36,903 bases of DNA from JAJFUE01 sp039683515 (GTDB taxonomy: Bacteria > Sumerlaeota > Sumerlaeia > MVZB01), in assembly GCA_039683515.1 (NCBI GenBank), contig JBDKRG010000014.1, positions 1 through 36,903 of the forward strand, written 5' to 3'. How positions within the stretch are numbered: the first letter of the stretch is position 1; every line of letters starts with the position of its first letter. A model generated the notes under the pieces. The model worked only from the letters and a program-made list of their open reading frames with translations. It was not told the origin of the DNA and ran no database searches. Positions 8,697-16,281 of the stretch are shown one piece after another. The translations under genes and the position numbers were made by a program.

Positions 8697-10691
8697 CTAC
8701 TCGTAAATCGCCCAGTTTTCGCGGCCGACGCCGGAGCGTCCCGGCTGCGTCCTGGCCGGCGACCGCGTTGCGCTCGTGATCGCCGTCGGGATGAACGTCA
8801 TGACCAGGTTCTTGAACTCGGTGGAGTTCGCGAAGCTTTCGATGCATTGATCGAGCGTCTTCGCCCCGGAGCTCAAGACCCCTGTCCAGTATTCCCGCTC
8901 CGAAGTGGACGGATAGCGCGCCATGAAGCACAGATACAGCCGATCGGCCAGTTGCGCAGGCGTCAAGGTCGCGGGCAAGCGCTGGAACAGCTCCTTGGCG
9001 ACGTTGGTGACCGCCCGGAGCTTTTCGGCATCGAGCGCCTGGTTCACGCGCAGGGCCTGGACCGGCACGCCGTATTCGGAACTCCGCACCCTTTCGATAA
9101 AGGCCATCCCCCCCTCGCCGGTAAAGATGCCGTAGAACATCTGCCCGACGAGGCTTTCGGTCGCCAGCCCGCCCTGGCCCTCGAACCGCTGCCGGACGAG
9201 AGCCGTGAACTCGCTGGACCGGGTAAATACCGTGACGTATTCGTCCCGGTTCTGCGTCTTGGCGATGGCCGCCGCGATCTCGGATTCGTTCGGCGTCCGC
9301 CACAGGTACGTCTTGTAGCAGTCGATCGCGAATTGACGGTTGATCGAGTTGCCGGGGTTGCGCTTCTGATACTCCTCCGAAAGCAGGAACCGCCGCCCGA
9401 CTTCGCGGAAGACATAAATGGCGTCGATCTCACGGCTCCGGATTTCGTCGTAGTGCCAGGCCCAGTACTGGTAGGCCGACTCGGACTCGGGATTGCGCGA
9501 CAGGGCCGCATCGTACAGGTGCTTGACCATCGAGCGCAGCGGCGTCTCCACCTTGTCCAGCCAGCCGAAGCCGGACCCGCCGTTCTGGACAAAGCGCCAT
9601 TTCAGGGTGTGGAGGCCCGAATCCAGATCGGCGCCGACCTGCGTCCAGCCGACCTCGCCGCTGATCCGTTCCCGGCGCACGCCATCGACCCAGAACTCGA
9701 GGTAACCCGAGTTGCTCACCGAGGAAACCTGCCAGTGGAACCGCAGCTTTTCCGGGCCATACAGGCTGGTTTCGACCCAGCTTTCCTGATTGTCGCCGAT
9801 CGCGCCGCTCTGGGCCGAGCTTCCCCCATGCCAGGAATAGACGTACTGACCGTACCAGGCCGCGTTGCCCCCCGTCGTAAACGACAGCGTGTCGTTATCG
9901 AGCGCCGGCCCGACCGCCCCCATGTCGTCGTTGTCATGAATGATCACCCACGCCTGAAGCGGGCTCCCCCTGTCGTACGCGCTATTGCTGAGCACCGTGA
10001 TGATCACATTTTCGTCGCTTTCATAGATGTCGTCGTCTTTGGGCGTGATCGTCAAATACGCGTCCGTCTGCCCCGCGGGAATGCGAATCGGACTGGTGAT
10101 TTTGTTGTAATCCGTTTCGTTCCGTGCCGATCCCGCGATGTTGAAATAGACGTCCAGCGCGGAAGCCGTGCTGCCGGTGCGGCTGAATCGGACGGATGCC
10201 GTGTCCGTGCCGGGCTCCGAGGCCGACGCGTCGACGGCGTTGACGCCGACGTATGATTTTGGCGGGGCCGTTGTGAACCGCCAGACGTCGCCCGTCGTCT
10301 TGCCGGCCGAATTTCTCGAATCGACGCGCCAATAATAATCGGCATCCTGGACAAGCGAACCGAGGTTATAGGATGTTTCCGTGCGATTGGTCGCCAGAAC
10401 GATGTTGGGCGCGTCGGTCCGGCCCAGATAGACGTCGTAGCTCGTCGCCCCGCCGCCGTTTGTCCAGCTCAGAACCAGGTTGACCGGCCGGCCGGTGGCG
10501 CCGTTTGATGGGTGGGGGTTGATCGCCTTCAAGGGCAGCTCGACCGTGGAGTCGGTCGTCACCGCGGCGGCCGCGACAAGCCTGTAATTCTCCAGCCTGT
10601 CCGGAACGCCCGATTGCCCATATATTGACATGGGCGTCATGATCAGGATCGCGAACACGATGCCGATTCGCCGCTGAAGCCATCCGTTCAT
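8697..10691 (-). CDS. Secreted multidomain protein: FN3-like, Calx-beta and DUF4214 regions
   Basis: This is a 664-residue protein. The ATG at 10691 is preferred because GGAGG lies 8 nt upstream; a GTG at 10706 would overlap that Shine-Dalgarno sequence. A signal peptide ends near residue 25 (SIYGQ). A fibronectin-III-like segment spans about 55-145 (WTNGGGATSYDVYLGRT, YYWRVDSRNSAG). A Calx-beta domain spans about 148-262, with its typical SEPGTDTASVRFSRTG and DDDIYESDENV strings. A beta-rich region spans about 265-390 (GYLEFWVDGVRRERISG, GLHTLKWRF). Two DUF4214-like helical blocks span about 395-640 (RNPESESAYQYWAWH, ARYPSTSEREYW). DUF4214 is common in surface and extracellular-matrix proteins. 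Function is unknown; an extracellular, calcium-binding adhesive role is inferred from the domains. Confidence 0.8.
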   Translation of the reverse strand: MNGWLQRRIGIVFAILIMTPMSIYGQSGVPDRLENYRLVAAAAVTTDSTVELPLKAINPHPSNGATGRPVNLVLSWTNGGGATSYDVYLGRTDAPNIVLATNRTETSYNLGSLVQDADYYWRVDSRNSAGKTTGDVWRFTTAPPKSYVGVNAVDASASEPGTDTASVRFSRTGSTASALDVYFNIAGSARNETDYNKITSPIRIPAGQTDAYLTITPKDDDIYESDENVIITVLSNSAYDRGSPLQAWVIIHDNDDMGAVGPALDNDTLSFTTGGNAAWYGQYVYSWHGGSSAQSGAIGDNQESWVETSLYGPEKLRFHWQVSSVSNSGYLEFWVDGVRRERISGEVGWTQVGADLDSGLHTLKWRFVQNGGSGFGWLDKVETPLRSMVKHLYDAALSRNPESESAYQYWAWHYDEIRSREIDAIYVFREVGRRFLLSEEYQKRNPGNSINRQFAIDCYKTYLWRTPNESEIAAAIAKTQNRDEYVTVFTRSSEFTALVRQRFEGQGGLATESLVGQMFYGIFTGEGGMAFIERVRSSEYGVPVQALRVNQALDAEKLRAVTNVAKELFQRLPATLTPAQLADRLYLCFMARYPSTSEREYWTGVLSSGAKTLDQCIESFANSTEFKNLVMTFIPTAITSATRSPARTQPGRSGVGRENWAIYE

Positions 10692-10929
10692 TTCAGGCGC
10701 CTCCACGCACGGTCTCGGGTTGCAATGAAATTTTCAGCCACGATGTCAATTGCCCGGTTTTGGCATAATAACACGGGTCTATATTCATGACCAACGGCTG
10801 TCAACACGAATCCGGTAAATGATACAGGCCTCAGCAAACAGCGGCGGGGGGCGAATTGAATCGACACACCCACCCCTGGTCAGGGCACAATCAAGACAGA
10901 CAAACGATCCCAAGCGAGGATGCCGCGCC
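10692..10929. promoter_or_regulatory. Divergent promoter region between DUF4214 gene and gpx-like gene
   Basis: This 238-bp gap has lower GC than its flanks around 10730-10830. On the minus strand a TTGACA (10799-10804) is followed 15 nt on by TATAGA (10778-10783). That is a plausible but short-spaced promoter for the secreted protein gene. No clear pair was found for the rightward gene. Confidence 0.35.
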
Positions 10930-11433
10930 ATGATTATTTACGATTTCACGATGAAAAACATCGACGGCCGCGAGGTCGAGCTGGACGCCTTCAAGGGCAA
11001 CGTCCTTCTGGTCGTGAACGTCGCGAGCCGCTGCGGGTTCACGAAGCAGTACGCGGGGCTCGAGGCGCTCTACGAAAAGTATCATTCCCGCGGCCTGGAG
11101 ATCCTGGGCTTCCCGGCCAACAACTTCATGCGCCAGGAGCCCGGCACCGACGCCGAGATCAAGGCGTTCTGCACGACGAAATACAACGTCACGTTCCCGA
11201 TGTTCTCCAAGATCAGCGTCCGCGGCAAGGACCAGCACCCGCTGTATCAATACCTGACCGACAAGAAAGCGCACGAGTTCGGCGGGGCGATCACGTGGAA
11301 TTTCAACAAGTTCCTCGTCGGCCGCGACGGCCAGATCAAGGCGCGGTTCGGGTCGAAGACCACGCCCGAAGATCCTGAACTGATCGTGGCGATCGAAGCA
11401 GAGCTGGAAAAAAGTGATAAGGCTGACTTCTAA
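10930..11433 (+). CDS. Glutathione peroxidase family protein (thiol peroxidase)
   Basis: This is a 167-residue protein with the compact thioredoxin fold of bacterial GPx/BtuE proteins. GAGGA lies 9 nt before the chosen ATG. The peroxidatic Cys35 sits in VASRCGFTKQY. The second cysteine, Cys81 (FCTTKYNVTFPMF), matches the resolving cysteine of thioredoxin-dependent members. Trp123 and Asn124 (ITWNFNKFLVGRDG) are the usual active-site partners. The position normally held by the catalytic glutamine in FPCNQF is asparagine here (Asn65 in FPANNF). It likely reduces hydroperoxides using thioredoxin, or possibly another low-molecular-weight thiol. Glutathione use is not implied. Confidence 0.9.
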   Translation: MIIYDFTMKNIDGREVELDAFKGNVLLVVNVASRCGFTKQYAGLEALYEKYHSRGLEILGFPANNFMRQEPGTDAEIKAFCTTKYNVTFPMFSKISVRGKDQHPLYQYLTDKKAHEFGGAITWNFNKFLVGRDGQIKARFGSKTTPEDPELIVAIEAELEKSDKADF

Positions 11434-11456
11434 ACAGTGATATGAAATTCACGAAT

Positions 11457-12359
11457 TCACTGCTGTGCTGCGTTTTTGACCAATGTAATACCCATATGGT
11501 TTTCGATCATCTTGTAAGCCGGCGTGTTCATGAGTACATGCATAAAACAATGATGAACAGTAAGAATAAGATCCTGTAGATTTGGGTCGTCCTCAATTAG
11601 GCCCACTTTTAATCCAAGTTTTTTGCATTCCTCGAAATGTAGATGTCTTTCGTGTGCCTTGTTATCCCTGTAATTCGAAAGGGCTTTCACGATTTTTTTT
11701 GCCTTCGTTCTTGCGTCTGGAACACCCTGAAGCATGTTATCCACCAACTCATTTTCGACGAAGCTATTTGACCATTTTATTGCTTGTTCACATTGACTCA
11801 GGAAGCTGGGCCGATACTGCTGAATAATCGCCTGCCATATAGGGGTAATTGAACGATCCTTCTTTACTTCTCTACACGCACGTTTGAACTCTTGAATAAT
11901 CCCATACGCAGGAATCCCGCGCAAATGTGGATCGATCGGCCCCAAATTCGAGTGTTTTGCCAATAATATTTCTTTACACGAGCAAGCCATCATTGTTCCC
12001 GCCGACATTGCTTGTTGCGGGATTATTGCCCGGATATTATCTTTGAACATCCAATGCAAGTAATGCACGATTGATTGGGTTGCTGCGATGCTGCCTCCGG
12101 GTGTGTGCAAAATGAGGTCGAGACCAAGAGAACGGTTCATCCTGTGAACCGCCATCATAAACCCATTCTTATCTTCGTCATTGATATCGGATTGGGGTAC
12201 TGCAGGCTTGGACATGTAACCAGAATAATATACGATTACATTCCTATTGGTATATCTAAATAGGTTTTCTAAATGCCCTCGACGCACGATGTCAAGTCGG
12301 CGGGCGTTATTTATCTCGAATTGTTGAAGCTCTCTTAATACGTCATTCCAGTTGGGCAT
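11457..12359 (-). CDS. SDH-family Clp-fold serine protease
   Basis: This is a 300-residue protein from the ATG at 12359, which has GGAG 8 nt upstream; a TTG at 12383 would overlap the Shine-Dalgarno sequence. The Clp/crotonase-fold protease signature is clear: LILHTPGGS at 83-90, followed by the nucleophile Ser119 in QQAMSAGTMMA and a His136/Asp143 region in AKHSNLGPIDPHLRG. The family (SDH protease, related to SppA) cleaves proteins or peptides, often at membranes. No transmembrane helix is evident, so it may be cytosolic or peripheral. Codon use and base content are markedly more AT-rich than the flanking genes, suggesting acquisition by transfer. It overlaps the upstream small gene by 25 nt, so the two are probably translationally coupled. 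Confidence 0.85.
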   Translation of the reverse strand: MPNWNDVLRELQQFEINNARRLDIVRRGHLENLFRYTNRNVIVYYSGYMSKPAVPQSDINDEDKNGFMMAVHRMNRSLGLDLILHTPGGSIAATQSIVHYLHWMFKDNIRAIIPQQAMSAGTMMACSCKEILLAKHSNLGPIDPHLRGIPAYGIIQEFKRACREVKKDRSITPIWQAIIQQYRPSFLSQCEQAIKWSNSFVENELVDNMLQGVPDARTKAKKIVKALSNYRDNKAHERHLHFEECKKLGLKVGLIEDDPNLQDLILTVHHCFMHVLMNTPAYKMIENHMGITLVKNAAQQ

Positions 12360-12571
12360 CCGACGTTCTCCGCATTTCCACAAATAGCATCATCCCCGAT
12401 GCCGTACGTGGTATATGAAGGAACATACTTAAACAACGGAGGTTGTTCAAGACTTATATCATCCCTCAATAATTCGTCGGACTCCATGGCCTCATGTTTG
12501 ATGCCAAACAGGGTAACGTACTCTCGTTCGAACGTTGTGCGCTTGGGAAGGTTCTCTCGCTCTGATTTCAT
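12335..12571 (-). CDS. Small hypothetical protein upstream of SDH protease
   Basis: This is a 78-residue, charged, soluble protein with no recognised family. A good Shine-Dalgarno sequence (AGGAAGG, about 6 nt before the ATG on the minus strand) supports translation. The stop overlaps the protease start region by 25 nt, suggesting a coupled pair. The N-terminal half is rich in Glu, Lys and Arg; the C-terminus has two cysteines. It could be a substrate, inhibitor or adaptor of the protease, but nothing in the sequence shows which. It shares the AT-rich composition of the islet. Confidence 0.55.
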   Translation of the reverse strand: MKSERENLPKRTTFEREYVTLFGIKHEAMESDELLRDDISLEQPPLFKYVPSYTTYGIGDDAICGNAENVGCPTGMTY

Positions 12572-12628
12572 GTTGCACCTTCCTATTTCTTCATCGTACG
12601 TAAGTGTATTACATGATCGTTAGTATGA

Positions 12629-12739
12629 TCAACGCCTGAAATACTCATCGGCGTCAAGGAAATAATTCTGAAGAATATATTCCAACTTCTTCGGACTAGG
12701 GCGGTCACCAATGGACTGCGCAAGTAAAGGCTTTCCGCT
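12629..12739 (-). pseudogene. Possible 3' remnant of a coding gene
   Basis: A 36-codon open stretch ending in TGA (12629-12631) reads like a protein C-terminus (...DADEYFRR). An in-frame TAA lies immediately upstream, and there is no plausible start codon. An overlapping alternative frame from about 12758 also stays open for 56 codons and ends at the Shine-Dalgarno sequence of the 78-residue gene, so the choice is uncertain. It is best explained as a broken gene at the edge of the AT-rich islet. Confidence 0.25.
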
Positions 12740-12820
12740 TTACTCATAGTCATTCGAAAAGTAGAATTACCCCTAGACTTCTGCCTGTGCTGCCCTATCC
12801 CGGGCGTTAACCTATCCGAA

Positions 12821-12850
12821 CCTTGGCGATCTTGGCGTCTTGGCGTAAAA
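12821..12850 (-). repeat. CGCCAAG-family intergenic repeat
   Basis: Read on the minus strand, this is a TTTTTACGCCAAGACGCC-type unit repeated as CGCCAAG steps. It matches the units at 29848-29877 (minus), 31971-32002 (plus) and 32104-32135 (plus). It lies just upstream of the rpsO promoter. Confidence 0.8.
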
Positions 12851-12864
12851 ATGAATTGTTGTAT

Positions 12865-12894
12865 TTGACACCTATCCGGCCGATAGGGTTAAAT
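12865..12894 (+). promoter_or_regulatory. Candidate sigma-70-type promoter of rpsO
   Basis: TTGACA at 12865-12870 is followed after 18 nt by TTAAAT at 12889-12894. Transcription would give a leader of about 160 nt before rpsO. That leader is GC-rich and could carry the S15-binding structures known from other rpsO genes, but no specific fold was established. Confidence 0.55.
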
Positions 12895-13063
12895 GGTTCG
12901 CTTATTTGCCGGCATACGGCAAACCGGACACGTCCGCAGGTGGAAGTGCCGGACAGCTCGGCTCCTCGCTTGGAAACCTTCGGCGGCTGGCTGGGCTCTC
13001 TCGGCGGCCTCAATGGCCAAAGCTTCGGACGCGCCCGCGACACCTGATAAGGAGGCGCCTTCC

Positions 13064-13333
13064 ATGTCGATCACGGAAGTCCGCAAACACGAACTGATCG
13101 AAGAGTACAAGACGAACGAGCATGACACCGGCTCGCCCGAGGTCCAGGTCGCGATCCTGACCGAGCGGATCAACAACCTGACCGAGCATTTCAAGGTTCA
13201 TGCGAAGGATCACCACTCGCGCCGCGGCCTGCTGATTCTGGTCAGCAAGCGCAAGGCGCTGCTGAACTACCTCAGCAAGAAGAACGTCGAGCGCTACCGC
13301 GCCCTGATCCAGAAGCTGGGTCTGCGCCGGTAA
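13064..13333 (+). CDS. rpsO: Ribosomal protein uS15
   Basis: This is an 89-residue protein, the standard length for S15, which binds 16S rRNA early in 30S assembly. The hallmark HDTGSPEVQVAILTERI and the KDHHSRRGLL stretch are intact, ending in YRALIQKLGLRR. The start is fixed by GGAGG 8 nt before ATG 13064; open frame continues upstream but does not resemble S15. The rpsO-pnp order is widely conserved, and pnp follows here after a long structured gap. Autoregulation through the mRNA leader is known in the family. Confidence 0.97.
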   Translation: MSITEVRKHELIEEYKTNEHDTGSPEVQVAILTERINNLTEHFKVHAKDHHSRRGLLILVSKRKALLNYLSKKNVERYRALIQKLGLRR

Positions 13334-13344
13334 CGGGAACTCAA

Positions 13345-13376
13345 GGGCGGGCGGCTTGGACACGGGCCGCCCGCCC
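13345..13376 (+). terminator. Strong stem-loop after rpsO without a T-tract
   Basis: GGGCGGGCGGC (13345-13355) pairs perfectly with GCCGCCCGCCC (13366-13376), with a 10-nt loop. There is no downstream T-run (GTGTTAGTATAA), so it may work as an mRNA-end or attenuating hairpin and allow read-through to pnp. Confidence 0.5.
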
Positions 13377-13811
13377 GTGTTAGTATAAAGTTTGAAATCT
13401 CGGATCGGTCCTCGAGGCGCGACGGTAGCGCCCGCGGGGCGGATCCGAAAACGGCAAGGGGCTTACATTACGCCCCGGCCGGACATACCACCCGACGCGC
13501 ATTGGGTCGGGGCCATGGCCGGCAAGCGATGGAGGATGTTGGAAGAGCTTACGGGATTTTAAATGGAGCGGCCGAATTCAATTTCGGATTGCGGACTGCG
13601 GATTGCGGATTGAAAATTCCGAGTTCCGAAATCCGAAATCCGCAATCGAGTCGGCTTCTGCATTTAAAACCCCGAAGACTCTTAGTCCTCCACCCACCGG
13701 AACATGACCGTCCATGCCGGCCGGCCGCGGTTGACCGTTTTGGGACCGCGCCCGGATTGTAAGCGGCTGTGGGCCACGCCCCATTTTGGGGGTCGGGTCA
13801 AGGACAACAGA
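13377..13811 (+). promoter_or_regulatory. Structured rpsO-pnp intergenic/leader region
   Basis: No gene is seen here. Three successive hairpins occupy 13401-13447 (CGGATC/GATCCG outer, GGCGC/GCGCC inner), 13458-13476 (GGGGC/GCCCC) and 13491-13511 (CCCGA/TCGGG). A much larger imperfect hairpin follows, with arms at 13530-13565 and 13661-13692 that enclose a nested GATTGCGG-type palindrome (13587-13647). E. coli pnp is autoregulated through a leader hairpin cut by RNase III; similar control here is inference. Confidence 0.5.
13587..13647. repeat. GATTGCGG-family palindromic repeat
   Basis: GGATTGCGGACTGCGG-type units on the left pair with AAATCCGCAATC-type units on the right to form a nested stem inside the larger pnp-leader inverted repeat. 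The same family occurs at 30863-31014. Confidence 0.75.
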
Positions 13812-16139
13812 ATGAATATTGAACGTCACATGATCCCCTTCGGCGAGAACCCGTTGGAGATCGAAATCGGCCGCGTGGCCAAGCAGGCCGATTCGGCCGT
13901 CGTCGCGCGCGTCGGCGGCACGGTCCTGCTGGCCGCCGTCACCGTCTCCGCCGAGCCGATCGAGGGGCGCGATTTCTTCCCGCTCATGGTCGACTACCGC
14001 GAGCGCTTCTACGCCTCCGGCCGCATCCCCGGCGGCTTCATCAAGCGCGAAGGCCGCCCCGGCGACCTCGAGACGCTGCGCGCCCGGCTCATTGACCGCG
14101 CCATCCGCCCGCTCTTCCCCGATTCGCTGCGCAACGAGGTCATGGTCTACGTGACCGTCGTCTCCAGCGACAACATCAACCCGGCCGACGTCATCGGCCT
14201 CACGGCCACCAGCCTCGCGCTGCGCCTGAGCAGCATCCCGTTCCCGACGGCCACGGCGGCCGTCCGCGTCGGCCGCGTGGGCGGCAAGTTCATCCTCAAC
14301 CCGACGTTCGAGCAGATCGCCGAGAGCGACCTGGACCTGACCGTCGCCGGCACGCGCACCGCGATCAACATGGTCGAGTCCGGCGCCAAGGAAGTCGGCG
14401 AAGAGGACATGATCGCCGCCCTCAGGTTCGCCCACGAGGCCATCGTCGAGATCATCGACGAGATCGACGCCTTCGCCGAGAAGCACGGCAAGGACAAGTT
14501 CGACCTAGTCGTCGAGGAGCTGCCCGAGGACGTCCTGAAGAAGGTCCGCGCGGCGGCCGACAAGGCCTGCGACGAGCTCGTCCACAAGACCACCACCAAG
14601 GAAGAGTTCCAGAAGCGCGAGCATGAGATCACCGACGAGGTGTGCATGCCGTGGATGGAAGACCACCCCGAATACGAGCTGCTGATCAAGGCCGAGTGCG
14701 AAGCGGCCCTGAGCCGCGCCGTCCGCCGGCTGATCGTCAAGGAAAACAAGCGCGTCGACGGCCGCTCGCTCACCCAGATCCGCCCGATCTCGTGCGAGGC
14801 GCCGGTCCTGCCGGCCACGCACGGCTCGGCGCTCTTCACCCGCGGCCAGACGCAGGCCCTCGGCGTCGTGACGCTCGGCACCGTCGGCGACGCGCAGACG
14901 CTCGACACGATGCTCGGCGAGCGCGAAAAATACTTCATGCTCCACTACAACTTCCCGCCCTACAGCGTCGGCGAGGCCAAGCCGATGCGCGCCCCAGGCC
15001 GCCGCGAAATCGGCCACGGCGCCCTGGCCGAGCGCGCCCTCGAGCCGATCATCCCGCTCAAGGAAAACTTCCCCTACACGATCCGCCTCGTCTCCGAGAT
15101 CATGGAGTCCAACGGCTCCAGCTCCATGGCGTCGGTCTGCGTCGGCACGCTGGCCCTCATGGACGCCGGCGTCCCGATCAAGCGTCCGGTCGCGGGCATC
15201 GCGATGGGCCTCGTCGCCGACGAAACCGGCGAGATGCGCGTCCTGACCGACATCCAGGGCGTTGAGGACCACTTGGGCGACATGGACTTCAAGGTCGCCG
15301 GCACGCGCGACGGCATCACGGCCCTCCAGATGGACATCAAGATCGAGGGCGTCACGTTCGAGATCATGGAGCAGGCGCTCCGCCAGGCCAAGGACGCCCG
15401 CAACTTCATCCTCGACAAGATGGCCGAGGTCCTGCCCGAGCCGCGCGCCGAGCTGGCGCTGTCGGCCCCGCGCATCGCGATCCTCCAGATCCCGGTCGAC
15501 AAGATCGGCGCCCTCATCGGCCCCGGCGGCAAGAACGTCCGCTCGCTCCAGGAGCGCACCGGCACCAAGATCGACATCGAGGAAGACGGCAAGGTCTACG
15601 TCGCGTCGAACAACGCGCAGGGCGCCCGCGACGCCGAGATGGAAATCAAGCAGCTCACGATGGACGTCGAAATCGGCCAGGTCTACGACGGCAAGGTCGT
15701 GCGCATCGCCGACTTCGGCGCGTTCCTCGAGATCCTGCCCGGCAAGGACGGCATGGTCCACGTCAGCGAGCTCGACACCCAGCGCGTCGAGTCGGTCGAG
15801 GCGGTCTGCCAGCTCGGCGACGTGATGAAGGTCAAGGTCATCAACGTCGACCCGACCGGCAAGGTGCGCCTGTCGCGCAAGGCCGTCCTGCTCGAGGAGC
15901 AGGGGGTCTCGCCCGAGGAGATCGAGGCGATGCGCCAGGCCTCCGGCGGCGGCGAGCGTCGCGGCGGCGATCGCGGCGGACGTGGCGGAGACCGCGGCCG
16001 TGGCGGACGTGATCGCGGCGGGCGCGGCGGCGATCGCGACCGGGGCGGCCGTGGCGGCGAACGCGGCGGCGAACGCAGCGGCGGCAGCCGCGAATACGGC
16101 TTCCGCGAAAAGCCCCGCTCGGACAAAGAAGAAGAGTAA
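13812..16139 (+). CDS. pnp: Polyribonucleotide nucleotidyltransferase (PNPase) with Arg/Gly-rich tail
   Basis: This is a 775-residue phosphorolytic 3'-5' exoribonuclease of the degradosome. AAGGA lies 7 nt before ATG 13812. In order: first RNase PH core (~10-140; FYASGRIPGGFIKREGR), helical linker, second RNase PH core (~310-540) with the catalytic GDMDFKVAGTRDGITALQMD block around 489-508, KH domain (~555-615; IGALIGPGGKNV) and S1 domain (~620-695; GKVVRIADFGAFLEILPGKD). Residues ~709-760 form an unusual tail of RGG/RGGD/ERGG repeats, ending in an acidic DKEEE. RGG tails usually bind RNA or mediate protein contacts, and this one may replace a degradosome docking segment. A bidirectional terminator follows. 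Confidence 0.97.
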   Translation: MNIERHMIPFGENPLEIEIGRVAKQADSAVVARVGGTVLLAAVTVSAEPIEGRDFFPLMVDYRERFYASGRIPGGFIKREGRPGDLETLRARLIDRAIRPLFPDSLRNEVMVYVTVVSSDNINPADVIGLTATSLALRLSSIPFPTATAAVRVGRVGGKFILNPTFEQIAESDLDLTVAGTRTAINMVESGAKEVGEEDMIAALRFAHEAIVEIIDEIDAFAEKHGKDKFDLVVEELPEDVLKKVRAAADKACDELVHKTTTKEEFQKREHEITDEVCMPWMEDHPEYELLIKAECEAALSRAVRRLIVKENKRVDGRSLTQIRPISCEAPVLPATHGSALFTRGQTQALGVVTLGTVGDAQTLDTMLGEREKYFMLHYNFPPYSVGEAKPMRAPGRREIGHGALAERALEPIIPLKENFPYTIRLVSEIMESNGSSSMASVCVGTLALMDAGVPIKRPVAGIAMGLVADETGEMRVLTDIQGVEDHLGDMDFKVAGTRDGITALQMDIKIEGVTFEIMEQALRQAKDARNFILDKMAEVLPEPRAELALSAPRIAILQIPVDKIGALIGPGGKNVRSLQERTGTKIDIEEDGKVYVASNNAQGARDAEMEIKQLTMDVEIGQVYDGKVVRIADFGAFLEILPGKDGMVHVSELDTQRVESVEAVCQLGDVMKVKVINVDPTGKVRLSRKAVLLEEQGVSPEEIEAMRQASGGGERRGGDRGGRGGDRGRGGRDRGGRGGDRDRGGRGGERGGERSGGSREYGFREKPRSDKEEE

Positions 16140-16146
16140 GTGATAG

Positions 16147-16165
16147 GTCGGGTCTACGACCCGAC
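16147..16165. repeat. Short GTCGGGTC palindrome after pnp
   Basis: GTCGGGTC-TAC-GACCCGAC is an 8-bp perfect hairpin 7 nt beyond the pnp stop. It is related to the longer element at 5671-5729. Confidence 0.7.
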
Positions 16166-16172
16166 TCCGGAT

Positions 16173-16218
16173 AAAAAAACCGGCCTCGCGGGAACAACCC
16201 TCGCGAGGCCGGTTTTTT
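16173..16218. terminator. Bidirectional intrinsic terminator
   Basis: An A-run (16173-16179), stem CCGGCCTCGCG (16180-16190), 11-nt loop, stem CGCGAGGCCGG (16202-16212) and T-run (16213-16218) form a strong terminator on both strands. It serves pnp from the left and the PQQ-like gene from the right. Confidence 0.92.
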
Positions 16219-16220
16219 GA

Positions 16221-16260
16221 TTTTCGATTACGATTACGAGCACGACGCACGAGCACGAAA
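16221..16260. repeat. CGATTACGATTACGA-type simple repeat
   Basis: A run of TTCGATTACGATTACGAG followed by CACGA-type units lies directly beyond the bidirectional terminator. A second copy with extra 12-bp steps lies at 23081-23145, also just beyond a hairpin at a gene end. Confidence 0.7.
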
Positions 16261-16281
16261 ATTCCGACATCTGCGCGTGGG

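Larger units (their letters stand above)
12572..13063. other. Gene-free interval before rpsO
   Basis: The left part (to about 12800) is AT-rich and holds only the possible remnant at 12629-12739. A repeat of the CTTGGCG family lies at 12821-12850. The right part is the rpsO promoter and leader. No tRNA or other RNA gene was recognised. Confidence 0.6.

Noticed and set aside
12600..12770. A 56-codon alternative frame on the minus strand upstream of the small AT-rich gene
   Set aside because: It overlaps another open frame whose codons look more protein-like, has no clear ribosome-binding site and matches no known family. It is kept only as a note under the remnant.
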